DNA of 64,000 nucleotides from Spartobacteria bacterium (GCA_003167365.1 PMTM01000006.1:782435-846434), one strand, 5' to 3'. Positions 1-10,449 are shown, counted from the first letter of the stretch. Translations and numbers: made by a program. Notes: generated by a model from the sequence alone, not told the origin.

Positions 1-2320
1 GAAGCAACGTGTCGCGGCGAAACATCGCCATGGCGTCGATGTACGGATACTGGACGAGAATTTGCGGGTCCCAATCGAAATACGAAAGGAGACCCTCGTG
101 GTTCGCCGGCATGCCGCGGAATCGACAGAGAAGGCTGTAGGCAGCGGAGTAATTCTCCGGGCCTGAGATAACATCGAGCAATTGTGTCAGGCTTTTCGCG
201 AAGACAAGGTTATCGGCATCCATCATGAACACGTAAGGTGCCCGGCAGTTTTCCAAGCCGACATTTCTGGCGTCGGCCAATCCGGTGTTGAGTTTCTTAT
301 CGACGATCAGGATTGGCAGTTGAGATCTCTGCTGGCAACGGATGGCCGTGCTGAGCGAGTCATCGGTCGAAGCGTCATTTACGATAACGATCTCAAGCGA
401 ATCGCGTAACTCAGCCGCAGCCCGCGCGATGCTGGCCAGACAATCGTCGATGTAGTGTGTGTAATTGTAGAGCGTGATGAGAACTGAAAGCGACGGCACA
501 TTCGCCTTCTGGAACGGTTCATTTTCATGACGTTCCCAGAGCGGGTTTCCGCTTCGGCGCGCTGCTTCCTGTTGCGCGAATCTCGCTTTGTAACCCCGCC
601 GTTTGGTAAGGATGTCGAGACGCATTTTCTGTTCGAAAGACGTTGGCACAGCGTTGCCCGAAGCCGTTCCATTAACGCGTTTTACTGGCGCAGCTTTGAA
701 GAGCGCCGCCGCCTTCCTGGGGACCTCACGGAGGTCGCGAAGAATGGCGCTGCCCAGCAAGTGTGCAGTGTATCGCGAAATATTGCGCATCAGCTCGGAG
801 GGCAGCGGAACCGATGGCGAGTCAAGAGGCGCCGTGAAAGAGTGGACGCCATCCCCGGCCGGCTGCGCTTCGTTCTCCGCCTCAATCTGTTGAAGGAATG
901 TCTGACACCCCTGACTTTGCCGGAGTTGGGTTTGAATGAATTCCAGGCCCTGCCTAGCGATCTGTTCGCACTCTTCGGGATGGGCGAGATAATATTCGCA
1001 GCACGGAACTAGGTACTCCGGCTCCGCCATAATGAAATGTCGGCCGGGCTGAAGCGCGCCATAGCCGTGGCATGTCTCGGTAATGATGCAGCATCCATTG
1101 GCGAGCCCCACCAGCATGCGGTGCCACTCGAAATATTTTTGGTTCGAGTAATGCAGGTTCAGAAGAATTCTTGAATTGCCAAGCAACTCGTTTCGACGTT
1201 CTACGCTGAGATAACTTCTCGTCGCCTTCGTCTTGGCGAACCCAAGCGGCACCAGCCGGAGATGACAGCGATGCTGGGAAAAAAAGTTGGCATGCTCGGC
1301 AATAAATTTTTCGCGGCGCGGGGTCATCGATCCCAGAAATGTGACGTCGTAGGTGCGGTTTCGATGGGGGATCTTGACCGGATGCGCGAGAGTTGGGTGA
1401 TATCCGAGATGAAAGTGATAGCAGGGCAGGCCGCGAGCCTGATACGCGGCCACGCTAAGAGCGTTGATGTCCGCTACTCCCCGTGCGTGAATCGCCCATT
1501 GGAGGTTGCTCTGAAACCAACTGGTTTCAGGCTGCTCGGTGCAAAACAACACGAGCTTGCGCGTGAGCTCGCGAATGGAGCGCCGTGGAAGTATGTCGCG
1601 CAGGTAAAGATTATAATATTCGTGCGGCGTGACGACAATTTGGAGCGTGTCATCAGCCGGCCGGCTCGCGGGCTCCTCGTCGAGGCGAACACGGGCGGCG
1701 CAGCCAATTTCACGAAATCCGGCCGCGACCAACTCTCCTATTTCAAGAATGAATAGATTCGATTTCGAAGTCGCAAAAAGATCGATATTCTTGAATCGAA
1801 TCGGCGGCTCCGGCCGAGTCCGCGTTGGAGCAATGGAGGCAGGCAAGCTGTAGTGAGCGATAACTTTCTTCGGAGCGAAAAGGTGTTTGAGATAAAAAAT
1901 CAGGAATCGTCGGAAGTTTGAAAGCCCGAGCCATTTGAAAAGCACGAGGGGAAAAGCAACCACACTTGTGCTGTAGAAAGTGCGCCAGACGCGATCATGA
2001 TCGAGAACCTGTAGCGTTAAGCGGCTTCGCCCGAACGCTAGCCGAAGTTCGATTAAGAAGCCGCTAGCCCTTGCGTTCGGCAAATCGGGGTAGGAGGCAG
2101 CCACATCCGGACGACTGCGTTTGCGTCGCGCGCGAAAGATTCTTCGCCCGAATAATTTCCGTCTTGCTATCGCCCGTATTCCATTGATCGGTTTGCCGTC
2201 CAACTGCAAAAGCCATCCGCTCAGGTCTACCTTTCCGCCGAAAATCACGGACTCGATTGGTAAATCGAAGCGAAACGCATAATCGTCCGCTGGGTGCGGC
2301 GGCAGAGAAGGTTGAGTCAT
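1..2320 (-). CDS. multi-domain glycosyltransferase, 3' end beyond window
   Basis: The minus strand is open without a stop from an ATG at 2320 to the left edge (773 codons seen). Residues ~10-105 form a beta-rich module (motifs SGWLLQLDGKPI, RPDVA, SGFLIEL) like the repeated modules of the neighbouring 1007-aa protein. The middle (~190-490) looks like a GT-B type transferase: it has the pieces LVLFCTEQPE, DVTFLGSMTPRRE and ILLNLHYS, and a late NGCCIITE segment typical of the donor-binding half. From ~600 a GT-A family 2 domain starts (SVLITLYNY, IVIVNDASTDDS, and the DXD-like MDADN). The product probably adds several sugars to a surface glycan in the cytoplasm. It lies 36 bp downstream of the next glycosyltransferase on the same strand, so they are likely co-transcribed. 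The catalytic C-terminus cannot be judged because the gene leaves the window. Confidence 0.85.
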   Translation of the reverse strand, partial: MTQPSLPPHPADDYAFRFDLPIESVIFGGKVDLSGWLLQLDGKPINGIRAIARRKLFGRRIFRARRKRSRPDVAASYPDLPNARASGFLIELRLAFGRSRLTLQVLDHDRVWRTFYSTSVVAFPLVLFKWLGLSNFRRFLIFYLKHLFAPKKVIAHYSLPASIAPTRTRPEPPIRFKNIDLFATSKSNLFILEIGELVAAGFREIGCAARVRLDEEPASRPADDTLQIVVTPHEYYNLYLRDILPRRSIRELTRKLVLFCTEQPETSWFQSNLQWAIHARGVADINALSVAAYQARGLPCYHFHLGYHPTLAHPVKIPHRNRTYDVTFLGSMTPRREKFIAEHANFFSQHRCHLRLVPLGFAKTKATRSYLSVERRNELLGNSRILLNLHYSNQKYFEWHRMLVGLANGCCIITETCHGYGALQPGRHFIMAEPEYLVPCCEYYLAHPEECEQIARQGLEFIQTQLRQSQGCQTFLQQIEAENEAQPAGDGVHSFTAPLDSPSVPLPSELMRNISRYTAHLLGSAILRDLREVPRKAAALFKAAPVKRVNGTASGNAVPTSFEQKMRLDILTKRRGYKARFAQQEAARRSGNPLWERHENEPFQKANVPSLSVLITLYNYTHYIDDCLASIARAAAELRDSLEIVIVNDASTDDSLSTAIRCQQRSQLPILIVDKKLNTGLADARNVGLENCRAPYVFMMDADNLVFAKSLTQLLDVISGPENYSAAYSLLCRFRGMPANHEGLLSYFDWDPQILVQYPYIDAMAMFRRDTLL

Positions 2321-2356
2321 GCAATGAGACCCCGGGTACTGGAAAGATGATTCAAG

Positions 2357-5300
2357 TCAATGCCGTTTCCATGGCTTTTCTACCCGCGGGGGAAATGCCA
2401 GTGTAAACGGCTTGGTTTCGATTGAAAGATTTGGGTTGTAATAAGGATCGGCCTCAATCTCGCGCCCCCACCGGTTCTTCATAAAAGCGACCTCGGCGAG
2501 AAAACGCTTTTGCTTCGCGATCGTATCCTCCAGTCCGCGGCTCGCCGATTCGTGATGATACAACTCCGCGTGCGGGCTCCAAACGATTCGGTAACCGGCT
2601 TTAATCAGGCGCAGACAAAAATCGATGTCATTGAATGCGACCGGGAGGTTGGTTTCGTCGAGACCGCCAAGCTGAAGGTAAAGCTCTTTGCGCAAGACCA
2701 TGCAAGCACCCGTGACGGCGGAAAAGTTTTGCAGGAGATGGGCGCGCGAGAAATACCCATCTTCATTGCGAACGCCGGCGTGGGCGTGATCGGCCGGGCC
2801 GCCGATTCCAAGAATTACACCGCCGTGCTGCATGATCCCATCGGGATACCAAAGGCGCGCACCCACCGCCCCGATTTCGGGGCGCGCCGCGTGACTTATC
2901 ATTTCGGTAAGCCATCCGCTACTTTTCACTTCGAGATCGTTATTGAGCAGCGCGATGAAGGTTCCGCGCGCACGTCTGACGCCGATGTTGTTCAAGCGGC
3001 TGAAATTAAACGTGCCCTCGACTCGGTGGACTTCTGCTCGCGCGGGTTGACTCAGCTGCGAAAAATATTCGAGCGTCCGTGGGTCACGGCTTTCGTTGTC
3101 GAGAATGATGATTTCGAAATTTGGATAATCGGTGTTGGCGCGGATGCTCTCAATGCATTTGCGCAAGAATTCGACATGGTCGCGCGTCGGAATGATGATA
3201 GAGACAAGCGGTTTATCGGGCGGCGGCGCGTATTTGGCACGTAGATAATTTGTGTAATCCGGCTCGACCCTAGCCGAGATGTTCATACGATCGAAATGCT
3301 CCTGCCCCGCGCGAATCGCAGCCTGGTGGGCGTAAGGTTTAGTGGCGGGCGACGTGGCCGTGCTTTCTGGTGGCATGCGCCAATGGTAAAGGATGTGTGG
3401 AATGTGCCGAATCTGCTCTGGCCGAATCTGTTCCACACATCGCCAGATAAGATCGTAGTCCTGAGAACCCTCAAAACCGTTTCGAAATCCGCCTAATTTT
3501 CGGATCAGCTCGGTCCGATAAACACTCAAGTGATTAATGTAATTCTGCGAGGAAAACAGGTCTTCGTTCCAATCCGGCTTGAAGTATGGATGGCAACGGC
3601 GCCCCTGTACATCGAGCTTGTCTTCGTCGCTATACAAAAACTGCAGGTGTGGACTGCGATTTAGTTCGAGAGCGGCAAAATAGAGCGCGGTCGGCGCGAG
3701 CTCGTCATCATGATCGAGCAGGGTAGTGTATTCACCGGAGGCAAGGGCAAGAGCATCGTTGGAAGCCGCGCAAATATGTCCGCATTCTGGCCGTCGAAGG
3801 ATCTTGATCCGTGGATCTGAGCGAGCATAACGCTGCAATAACTGCCAAACCTCCGGATTCTGCGAACCGTCGTCGACCGCGCAAAGCTCCCAATGCGGAT
3901 AGAGTTGCCGCTTAACGGATTCGAGGGCCCGGCGCAGATAGCGCAAGTCCGATTCGAACGCGGGCAGTAATACGGAAATGCGAGGTTGTCGGACCAGACT
4001 GCGAATGTGGCGGCGGATTAGCAAACGATCGCGCAGGGTCAGTTTATCGTATAAATCAATCCAAAGAGCGTAACTGCCATCTCGAGCCGGAGTGTTCCTG
4101 GCCCGGCGCCAGCGCAGCGGGCGGCGGAGGCGCCGCAAAAACAATGGTTCCCACTTTGCGTCACCGCTGCGGGCTTCGAGTACGAGGTCACTGCCGCCAA
4201 GCGGAATCTCCAGATCAACTAAGAAACCACTTTGGAGCGCCGATGGAACATCGGGAAAAGCAGCTCGCACATCGCGTCGCAAAATCCCATAGGTGGCTGG
4301 CCACGTGCAGTCCCCCAGGCGGCCGCGGATTTCCGTTATCGGCGATCCATGAAGCGCTACGCACCAGCCTTCGAAGCGCTGATAACGTGGCGCTCGCGCC
4401 CAGTCATCACAAGGTTCCATCCAAAACGCAAAGCGAGATACGACTCCGCCACCATTGGGACGAAAGTTTTCCAACTCTTCCGTTCCAACCGTATCGTCAC
4501 TCGGCGGCGAACCGGTGTGTGATAAATCGTGTCGAAAAAACGGTTGCCACTGACCATCAGCATCGAGCAGTTCCAAAAGAATACTGGCCTCCGTGCGATG
4601 AAGGTTTGCTTTCACGGCGAAGCCGCTGCAGTGCGCGAAGGGAAGCTGCGGAAAGATCGCGCGAATGTCGCGCCGCTGAATGCCGACGTTGCCTTGAAAG
4701 ATCCGGCGGCCGACGCGAGCTCGTACTCCGGCTACGGGATCGCCTGTCCGGTCCACGCACCAACCGCAAATATGTAGGGCGCCCGAGCGTAGCGTCCAAT
4801 TCTGCGGACGATCGAACCACCAATCGTAGCGCGCGGCGTTTTCCTCCAACCGCCACTTCTCATATTCACGACGTGCCTCCGGGCCAGAAGACACTCCGCA
4901 CACCGTGGTGGAAAAAACCAGCGCCCAACGTCCGTTTCCCGCCGGTACTTCAATCTCGAGCCTGACAGTTTTGCTTGGCACTTCTACCACCACAGCGAAT
5001 CCGCACCGCAAATGTGATTCCGCCAGGCCAAGATAATTCGCGACGTCGGGCCGATCATAAACGCAGACGGCGCGAAAGATGCGGTTCCCGACCTTGCAGC
5101 GCACCTGTGTGGCCGGACGCCCGTCGAAGCCGACACACCATCCGCTTAGTCGCTGATATTGCGCCGACGTCGCCCAGTGCTCCGGCGTGTCGAGCCAGAA
5201 TAAGAATTCGTCCGAGTACCGCGCATCGCTCTGGGAATACCGCGCTCGTACTTCCTGCAACGTCGCAAACTCCCTTTGCCATCTGATGGATGCCGAAACA

Positions 5301-5380
5301 GGAGCATTCGGAGGCACGATGTTCGCGTCCTCCGACGGATGCCTGTCGTGCTCGACGTCGGAGGCGGATTGCTTCATCAC
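2357..5380 (-). CDS. tandem family-2 glycosyltransferase with three N-terminal modules
   Basis: A protein of 1007 aa. Three related ~100-residue modules (about 61-160, 188-285, 318-416) share the pattern SGWC(V)...G.P...R..(V)G...F...RRD(I/V)...(S/C)GF followed by beta strands and a final W. Two GT-A family-2 domains follow: one at ~467-690 (PRISVLLPAFESD, CAVDDGSQN, DXD in LLDHDDE) and one at ~700-985 (LVSIIIPTRDH, IILDNES, LLNNDLE, then GACMVLRKELY and FNDIDFC, the usual acceptor-side motifs). Both domains look catalytically intact, so the enzyme may build a disaccharide or polymer unit of a surface polysaccharide. The modules may bind the acceptor chain, but this is inference. It sits in a minus-strand run with a methyltransferase upstream and another glycosyltransferase downstream. 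Confidence 0.92.
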   Translation of the reverse strand: MMKQSASDVEHDRHPSEDANIVPPNAPVSASIRWQREFATLQEVRARYSQSDARYSDEFLFWLDTPEHWATSAQYQRLSGWCVGFDGRPATQVRCKVGNRIFRAVCVYDRPDVANYLGLAESHLRCGFAVVVEVPSKTVRLEIEVPAGNGRWALVFSTTVCGVSSGPEARREYEKWRLEENAARYDWWFDRPQNWTLRSGALHICGWCVDRTGDPVAGVRARVGRRIFQGNVGIQRRDIRAIFPQLPFAHCSGFAVKANLHRTEASILLELLDADGQWQPFFRHDLSHTGSPPSDDTVGTEELENFRPNGGGVVSRFAFWMEPCDDWARAPRYQRFEGWCVALHGSPITEIRGRLGDCTWPATYGILRRDVRAAFPDVPSALQSGFLVDLEIPLGGSDLVLEARSGDAKWEPLFLRRLRRPLRWRRARNTPARDGSYALWIDLYDKLTLRDRLLIRRHIRSLVRQPRISVLLPAFESDLRYLRRALESVKRQLYPHWELCAVDDGSQNPEVWQLLQRYARSDPRIKILRRPECGHICAASNDALALASGEYTTLLDHDDELAPTALYFAALELNRSPHLQFLYSDEDKLDVQGRRCHPYFKPDWNEDLFSSQNYINHLSVYRTELIRKLGGFRNGFEGSQDYDLIWRCVEQIRPEQIRHIPHILYHWRMPPESTATSPATKPYAHQAAIRAGQEHFDRMNISARVEPDYTNYLRAKYAPPPDKPLVSIIIPTRDHVEFLRKCIESIRANTDYPNFEIIILDNESRDPRTLEYFSQLSQPARAEVHRVEGTFNFSRLNNIGVRRARGTFIALLNNDLEVKSSGWLTEMISHAARPEIGAVGARLWYPDGIMQHGGVILGIGGPADHAHAGVRNEDGYFSRAHLLQNFSAVTGACMVLRKELYLQLGGLDETNLPVAFNDIDFCLRLIKAGYRIVWSPHAELYHHESASRGLEDTIAKQKRFLAEVAFMKNRWGREIEADPYYNPNLSIETKPFTLAFPPRVEKPWKRH

Positions 5381-5446
5381 TAAATTCTAGGCTCCCGCAA
5401 AACTCTGGCAAGAAAGACACCCTTTATGTCCGCGCGCAGCCTCCGC

Positions 5447-6277
5447 TTAAATTCCTGATTTTGTGGCCAGCAGTTCGAAGCCGGCGGCGATCCGTTTTTG
5501 CATCGGCTGTGGAAGATTTTGCAAGGTGCCAAACCCCGGTGGTGGTTCGCCGCGCTGGGTCCAAAATTCCGCCCATTCGCCAACGGTTGAGTCGCTGATC
5601 AGGGCTTGCTCTTTCCAGCTCGCACCTCCCAAGCGCGCCGCCTCGAGGACATTCGACATCAAGAATGCAAGCATCACGCCTGGCGCGAAATTGGCGCTCA
5701 CCCGGCAGTCTTCGATCTCGAAACCCGAGAACCACTCTCGGACACCATACTCAGTTGCGTTATAATAGTGATGCGGCGCCTCATGCAATGTTTGCAAAAA
5801 CGCCGTGTGAATGGCAACCGCGCCGCCAGGCTTCAGGACACGACGGATTTCCTGGGCGGCGTTCTTCGGATCAATCAGATGCTCGAAGACGTTAAAAGCG
5901 AAAACGCGATCGAAGATTTTGTCGCGAAACGGGAGATGATGTGCGTCGCCGACCACGTTGGTATGCCGGAAAATCTTGTGTTCGAATTCAATGCAGTTCG
6001 GATATCGCGTCGCCGTGGCCCCGGCGCCGATGTGCAGAACGAAATCCTTCCCTTCTTTTAACACCGCTTCGAAATCTGGACCGATCGGGTTGCTGATGTG
6101 GTCGGGCTCGACCAAGGCGAGGGGTTCGGGCAGAAAAACGGGGACGCCCTCCTTGATCGCAAATGAAGCCGCGCAATTCGGGCAAAGGACCGCATTACGT
6201 TTTATTCGCAGAGCCGTTTGGCAGGCAGGGCAGGTAAGGATGTCATTAAGGAGGGGATTCAACTTCTGAGAAAACAC
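5447..6277 (-). CDS. SAM-dependent methyltransferase with N-terminal zinc ribbon
   Basis: A protein of 276 aa. The N-terminus has two CxxC knuckles (CPACQ and CPNCA, residues ~17-37), like the Trm112-type ribbon often found before class I methyltransferases. The Rossmann fold follows with a degenerate motif I (VLHIGAGATATRYP), an acidic second strand (VVGDAHHLPF), FDRVFAFNVFEHL and the Methyltransf_11 signature IRRVLKPGGAVAIHT. The substrate is unknown. Its position directly upstream of two glycosyltransferases on the same strand suggests that it methylates a sugar or glycan terminus. It is the first gene of the minus-strand run; the adjacent gene at 6431 points the other way. Confidence 0.9.
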   Translation of the reverse strand: MFSQKLNPLLNDILTCPACQTALRIKRNAVLCPNCAASFAIKEGVPVFLPEPLALVEPDHISNPIGPDFEAVLKEGKDFVLHIGAGATATRYPNCIEFEHKIFRHTNVVGDAHHLPFRDKIFDRVFAFNVFEHLIDPKNAAQEIRRVLKPGGAVAIHTAFLQTLHEAPHHYYNATEYGVREWFSGFEIEDCRVSANFAPGVMLAFLMSNVLEAARLGGASWKEQALISDSTVGEWAEFWTQRGEPPPGFGTLQNLPQPMQKRIAAGFELLATKSGI

Positions 6278-6430
6278 TCGGAGACCGTAAAAGAAGCCAC
6301 TGGGTAAGCAAGCTCCCTCGCTCTAATTCCTTTAGGCAAACCTCATAAGAATGTTTCAATGACCTGGCCCAGGTGTTGCTTCTTAGCAATTATGGTAATT
6401 TCGAATCCCATATGTTCTCCTCGAAGTGCG

Positions 6431-7879
6431 ATGGCCTCATTTTCCTTTATGGCTACGCGGGCCGCTGCCACCCTGATTTTGATTTTTGTTGCCGCGCCCC
6501 TCAGCGGCGCGGTGCCTGGGATTAAGACTTACGTTGTCACCAACACCGCCAGCAGTGGCCCAGGCAGCCTGAATGACGCTGTCTTTCAGGCCAACTATAA
6601 TGGCGGCGACTTTAACTACATTAACTTCAACATTCCAAGCAGCGGAAGCGTCGTTGATATCACTCTGAGTGACACGCTATATGTCGCTCGTCCCATGAGC
6701 CTGAATGGAATCAGTCAACCTGGGTATGCAGGCACTCCACTCGTGCGAATCAATGCCAATGGATTCGCGAGTGCGATCTTGTTGGCTGGGAACGTGCCTA
6801 ACGTACCTCCCTTCAGTAATGGGACAACGGCTACCAGTTCGGGCAGCACCATCCAGGGCTTTCAGATCACGAACTATTCGTCCAACGCCATTACGATTTT
6901 AAAGGAATCTCAGGGGAACTGGGTTCAGAACAACTGGATGGGTTTTCAGCAGACCGCGCCAGGCACATTTGTTCGAAATGTCACCGCGCATCCCGGCTGT
7001 CGCGGATTGGGTGTCGCATCGAGTTTTAACACGATTCGTTACAACGTCATTTCCGGTGTCGATAATGGAATTGCGATCGGCGATGATATCGCCAACCCGA
7101 GCGGCAACACTTATGTCACCAATGCGCTGGAACATAATTTCATTGGCACTGATCCAACCGGCGCAACGAAGATCGGCAATGATTCAGACGGTATCTTTCT
7201 TGGAGCCGGTGCGGCTTATAACTACATTGGGCCCGGAAATGTCCTCTCTGGCATGGCCTCATCCGGAGTGGAGATGCTCCATCCTACCAACCATGGCAAC
7301 ATCGTAATTGGCAATCTAATCGGGCTAAACGCGGCAGGGAATGCAGCCATTCCAAATGGCGAGCTCGGCGTTCTCGTCGCTAACGGCGCCGAATTTAACG
7401 ACATTGGCAGTCCGAATCCACTCTACGGCAATGTAATCTCAGCCAACACCCTCGGAGGGGTAGTGATTGGTCTCAACGGATATGCGCCGGTCAATTATCC
7501 TTATGGGAACTGGGTAGAGAATAATCTTATCGGGACGGATAAGACCGGCACAAGTGTCATTCCGGGGCAAGGTATGGGCATTGTTGTCCAGAACAACTCG
7601 AAGACCATCATCGTTCAGCACAACATCATCGTAGGCGAAACGAATAATGGAATTGTCGTAAATGATTCCACCGAAAGCGGATTTTACGGAAATCGTATCG
7701 GCCAGAGTGCAACCGGCGTGGCAATGGCCAACGCAGGCTACGGTATATGGCTCGCGAATCGTGCGTCATATAATTATGTCCAAGTTGGGAGCGATCCGAA
7801 CTTGTTCGGGACAAACGTCCTTGGCTCGATCGGGGTGGACGCGTCCGGGACTTGTATTGGCAACGTCTTTGGTCCCTAG
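6431..7879 (+). CDS. secreted parallel beta-helix protein
   Basis: About 482 aa from the ATG at 6431. This start is preferred because it places a signal peptide (MATRAAATLILIFVAAPLSG) at the N-terminus; an in-frame ATG at 6359 would add an unlikely 24-residue leader. After the signal come TNTASSGPGSLNDAV, typical of secreted beta-helix proteins, and then many short strands of the kind NxI..N.IG and N.IGTDPTG that recur about every 20-40 residues. These indicate a right-handed beta-helix as in polymorphic outer-membrane and pectate-lyase-like proteins. No catalytic motif can be named. It is probably exported to the envelope or outside. No Shine-Dalgarno sequence is obvious. Confidence 0.8.
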   Translation: MASFSFMATRAAATLILIFVAAPLSGAVPGIKTYVVTNTASSGPGSLNDAVFQANYNGGDFNYINFNIPSSGSVVDITLSDTLYVARPMSLNGISQPGYAGTPLVRINANGFASAILLAGNVPNVPPFSNGTTATSSGSTIQGFQITNYSSNAITILKESQGNWVQNNWMGFQQTAPGTFVRNVTAHPGCRGLGVASSFNTIRYNVISGVDNGIAIGDDIANPSGNTYVTNALEHNFIGTDPTGATKIGNDSDGIFLGAGAAYNYIGPGNVLSGMASSGVEMLHPTNHGNIVIGNLIGLNAAGNAAIPNGELGVLVANGAEFNDIGSPNPLYGNVISANTLGGVVIGLNGYAPVNYPYGNWVENNLIGTDKTGTSVIPGQGMGIVVQNNSKTIIVQHNIIVGETNNGIVVNDSTESGFYGNRIGQSATGVAMANAGYGIWLANRASYNYVQVGSDPNLFGTNVLGSIGVDASGTCIGNVFGP

Positions 7880-7914
7880 ATGATAGTCAGAATCGCTCGA
7901 TTCTTAAACTCGCT

Positions 7915-10449
7915 CTATTGAGAGAGTCCGAAATCTCGCACTAAGAGGCGATACGAACCGTGCGCCTCCACCGTTCTGAAGCCGGTTATTTGTCCTTCTT
8001 CTTCCGGCATTTCCATCTCCAGGACAAAACGAACGCCCAATCGGTCGAACACTTCGCTCTTCAGAGGCAAATGAACCGTATAGGCCTGGATGAATTTGAG
8101 ATCGAACAATACCTCGTTATTGGGTGAAGGAACGAAGGACACATCTGCATACCTGTGGTGCACTGCAGCAAATTTATTTGATGGATCCAGCGCGCGCACC
8201 AAGGCGGTGTCTGGGTTGCAACGTGTCCCCCCGACAACCTCCCCTCCTGTCGCCTTCACAAACTGAGTGATCGCGCTACTTCTCGACGAAGCCCCTAAGA
8301 CCAACCATTTCCCCGCTGGATCCTGCCGATGACGATCTGAGATGGAGCGGAATAGGTTGCTCTCCATGAAGCCGGGCAGCCTGCGGCCCAGTGGATTCAC
8401 CGATGCGTTTATGCAGAGCAGCGGAGTAATGAGCAGGACGCAAGCGGCAACCACCCTTCGCGACCACAAACAAATAAAAAGTAACCCAAAAAAAGCTGCT
8501 GCGGCGATCACGCTCGTGACAGGAAGAAAGTCTCCAAGTTTCGCGTTGGTAATGCGAAACACCACCAGGAGCAATGATGCGATGACCACGAATAACGCTG
8601 CTTCCGTTGGGAAACTCGGCAGATTCTTATCTTCCACCTCAATCGCGAGGTAGCGGAACAAAGCTATTGTGGAGGCTACCCCAAGGACAAGTTGGGCCCG
8701 AAGCGCATAGACGTAGGACCAGCCCGTGCACGTCGCGAACCAACCAGGGATCCCAACGATCATAAAGTATATGATAAGACAGGCGAAACTAACAGAGATG
8801 AGCAAGACTGGATCAAATCGCCGGCGGCTAATATCTCGGATGGCAACGGCGGCGAGTAATGGGGCGACAAACAAGAAGCCACTCGCTTCACAGACATTGC
8901 CGAAGATACGAGGATACTGTTCCTGCGTCATTGGGGTAGCGAGAAACGATGCAAATAGCCCCGCCCACGGATAATCGCCGCCTTTGCTAAAGGTGCGTCC
9001 CGGATAAAGCAGATCGCCTGTCGTTCGAATTACATCTGCGACCTCAGAATACCAAAGCCCGAGAAGGCCGATCGAAACTAGCATCGCTATCCCGAAGCAA
9101 AGGCGGCGAAATCCAGAAAACCGATCGGGTCCAGGAGCCCGCCAGAAACCCGAAAAGATCATGACACCACCGAGATAAAGAAGCGGGATTTGAAACCGGG
9201 GATAGCAGCAGAGAACGAATTGCATCCACGCGGCGACAAGGAATAGGCTGGCTAAAGCTACCCTTAGTCTGGTGGTCGATCGAAAAATCATCGCGATCAA
9301 CCAAAGGGAGAGGAAGAACATACCCACCATCTCCGGCAGTGCGGTAGGAGTGCTCCACCACCATTGCATGAAGGAAGAGACCAAAAGAAAAAGGCTTCCA
9401 GCGAACGCCAGTAATACATTTCCTCGAGTAACTAACTCGAGGAACAAGAATGCTCCCAGCAGCAATGCGAACCACTTAAAGTTCCAATAGAAGGCGAATG
9501 CCCGCTCGAACTTCATGGTGAAGAAACCCCACATCTGAGGTCGAAAGAACATAGACCAGTGGCGCGCGGGTAAGTTGTTCAATAAGGTCGATGTTGCGTC
9601 GCCAATATTGCCGTTTGCGATCGGCAATGGCGGGTCATGGTTGAATTGAGAAAGCATCCACGGAGTCTCCACCATCCACTCGTCCGATCGGATATCCTTA
9701 GGCGATCCAAAGAGCAGACCGCGCTCTGGATCCATGCGGTCCGCATAAAAGCGGTAGAGACCGCTTGAGCTACCATTTAGTTCCAACACTGTTCCGGCAA
9801 CAAAAAAGAGGACTAGCAGGCCGATCACCGTTGAGCGTGCTCTCTTTGACCCGAGCAACGCAGGCAGGGCGTGGTCCGTTTGGCGCGGCGTCTTCGGCGT
9901 CAGCGCAAGAAATGCCAGGGCAGCAAAGCAAACCAATGCGGTAACCCAGCGATCCCTTCGATGAAATGCCTTCGTCGCCTTGATTTGAAACGGCAAGTCG
10001 ATCGAAACCTCTGTCCGCTGTGCGTAAGGCAACGGGTCAATCTTTGTCACGCCGCCAACCTCCCTAATTTCCTTAATTCCGACGCAGGACGTCAGGGTAG
10101 CAGTAGTAATTGGAGTAGCTCCACCATCGAAACGTTTCAGCGCCATCTTGCGTAGCTCAAGAGGCCCGGCGCCATCCCATTGATCAAGGCGAAGTGAATT
10201 GAGTGTTAATGCCTCGATCGGCAGCCGGACCAGCGTGAAGTAGTCTCCGCTCTCGACCATGTGAGAGACGGCGTCGCGGTGCCCCAAGCCCGTGCCAGAA
10301 TAATAAAGGGTAAGATGCGCGCACCCTTGCGTGCGGATTTCCATTTCGAGTGTAAAAGGGCTCGGTCGCCAGCGACTTTGCCAAAGCAAAGCCAGTACGC
10401 AGATGCCCAACACTGCAGAACTGATCATGGGCCTATATGAACGACTCAT
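7915..10449 (-). CDS. large multi-pass membrane protein (YfhO/GT-C-like)
   Basis: A protein of 844 aa. It has one N-terminal helix, a ~120-residue extracytoplasmic region, then about a dozen hydrophobic helices (for example VIGLLVLFFVAGTVLEL and ALLLGAFLFLELV), and a soluble C-terminal part of ~170 residues that is mostly beta. The plan resembles YfhO-type and other GT-C-fold membrane proteins of glycan loci, but I do not recognise a specific family. The motif region around FFRPQMWGFFTMKFERAFAF and a conserved W-rich loop (SSFMQWWWSTPTALPEM) may be the active-site loops. It converges with the beta-helix gene across a short gap containing a weak hairpin (agaatcg/cgattct, 7889-7904). A role in surface-glycan assembly is inferred from context. 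Confidence 0.8.
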   Translation of the reverse strand: MSRSYRPMISSAVLGICVLALLWQSRWRPSPFTLEMEIRTQGCAHLTLYYSGTGLGHRDAVSHMVESGDYFTLVRLPIEALTLNSLRLDQWDGAGPLELRKMALKRFDGGATPITTATLTSCVGIKEIREVGGVTKIDPLPYAQRTEVSIDLPFQIKATKAFHRRDRWVTALVCFAALAFLALTPKTPRQTDHALPALLGSKRARSTVIGLLVLFFVAGTVLELNGSSSGLYRFYADRMDPERGLLFGSPKDIRSDEWMVETPWMLSQFNHDPPLPIANGNIGDATSTLLNNLPARHWSMFFRPQMWGFFTMKFERAFAFYWNFKWFALLLGAFLFLELVTRGNVLLAFAGSLFLLVSSFMQWWWSTPTALPEMVGMFFLSLWLIAMIFRSTTRLRVALASLFLVAAWMQFVLCCYPRFQIPLLYLGGVMIFSGFWRAPGPDRFSGFRRLCFGIAMLVSIGLLGLWYSEVADVIRTTGDLLYPGRTFSKGGDYPWAGLFASFLATPMTQEQYPRIFGNVCEASGFLFVAPLLAAVAIRDISRRRFDPVLLISVSFACLIIYFMIVGIPGWFATCTGWSYVYALRAQLVLGVASTIALFRYLAIEVEDKNLPSFPTEAALFVVIASLLLVVFRITNAKLGDFLPVTSVIAAAAFFGLLFICLWSRRVVAACVLLITPLLCINASVNPLGRRLPGFMESNLFRSISDRHRQDPAGKWLVLGASSRSSAITQFVKATGGEVVGGTRCNPDTALVRALDPSNKFAAVHHRYADVSFVPSPNNEVLFDLKFIQAYTVHLPLKSEVFDRLGVRFVLEMEMPEEEGQITGFRTVEAHGSYRLLVRDFGLSQ

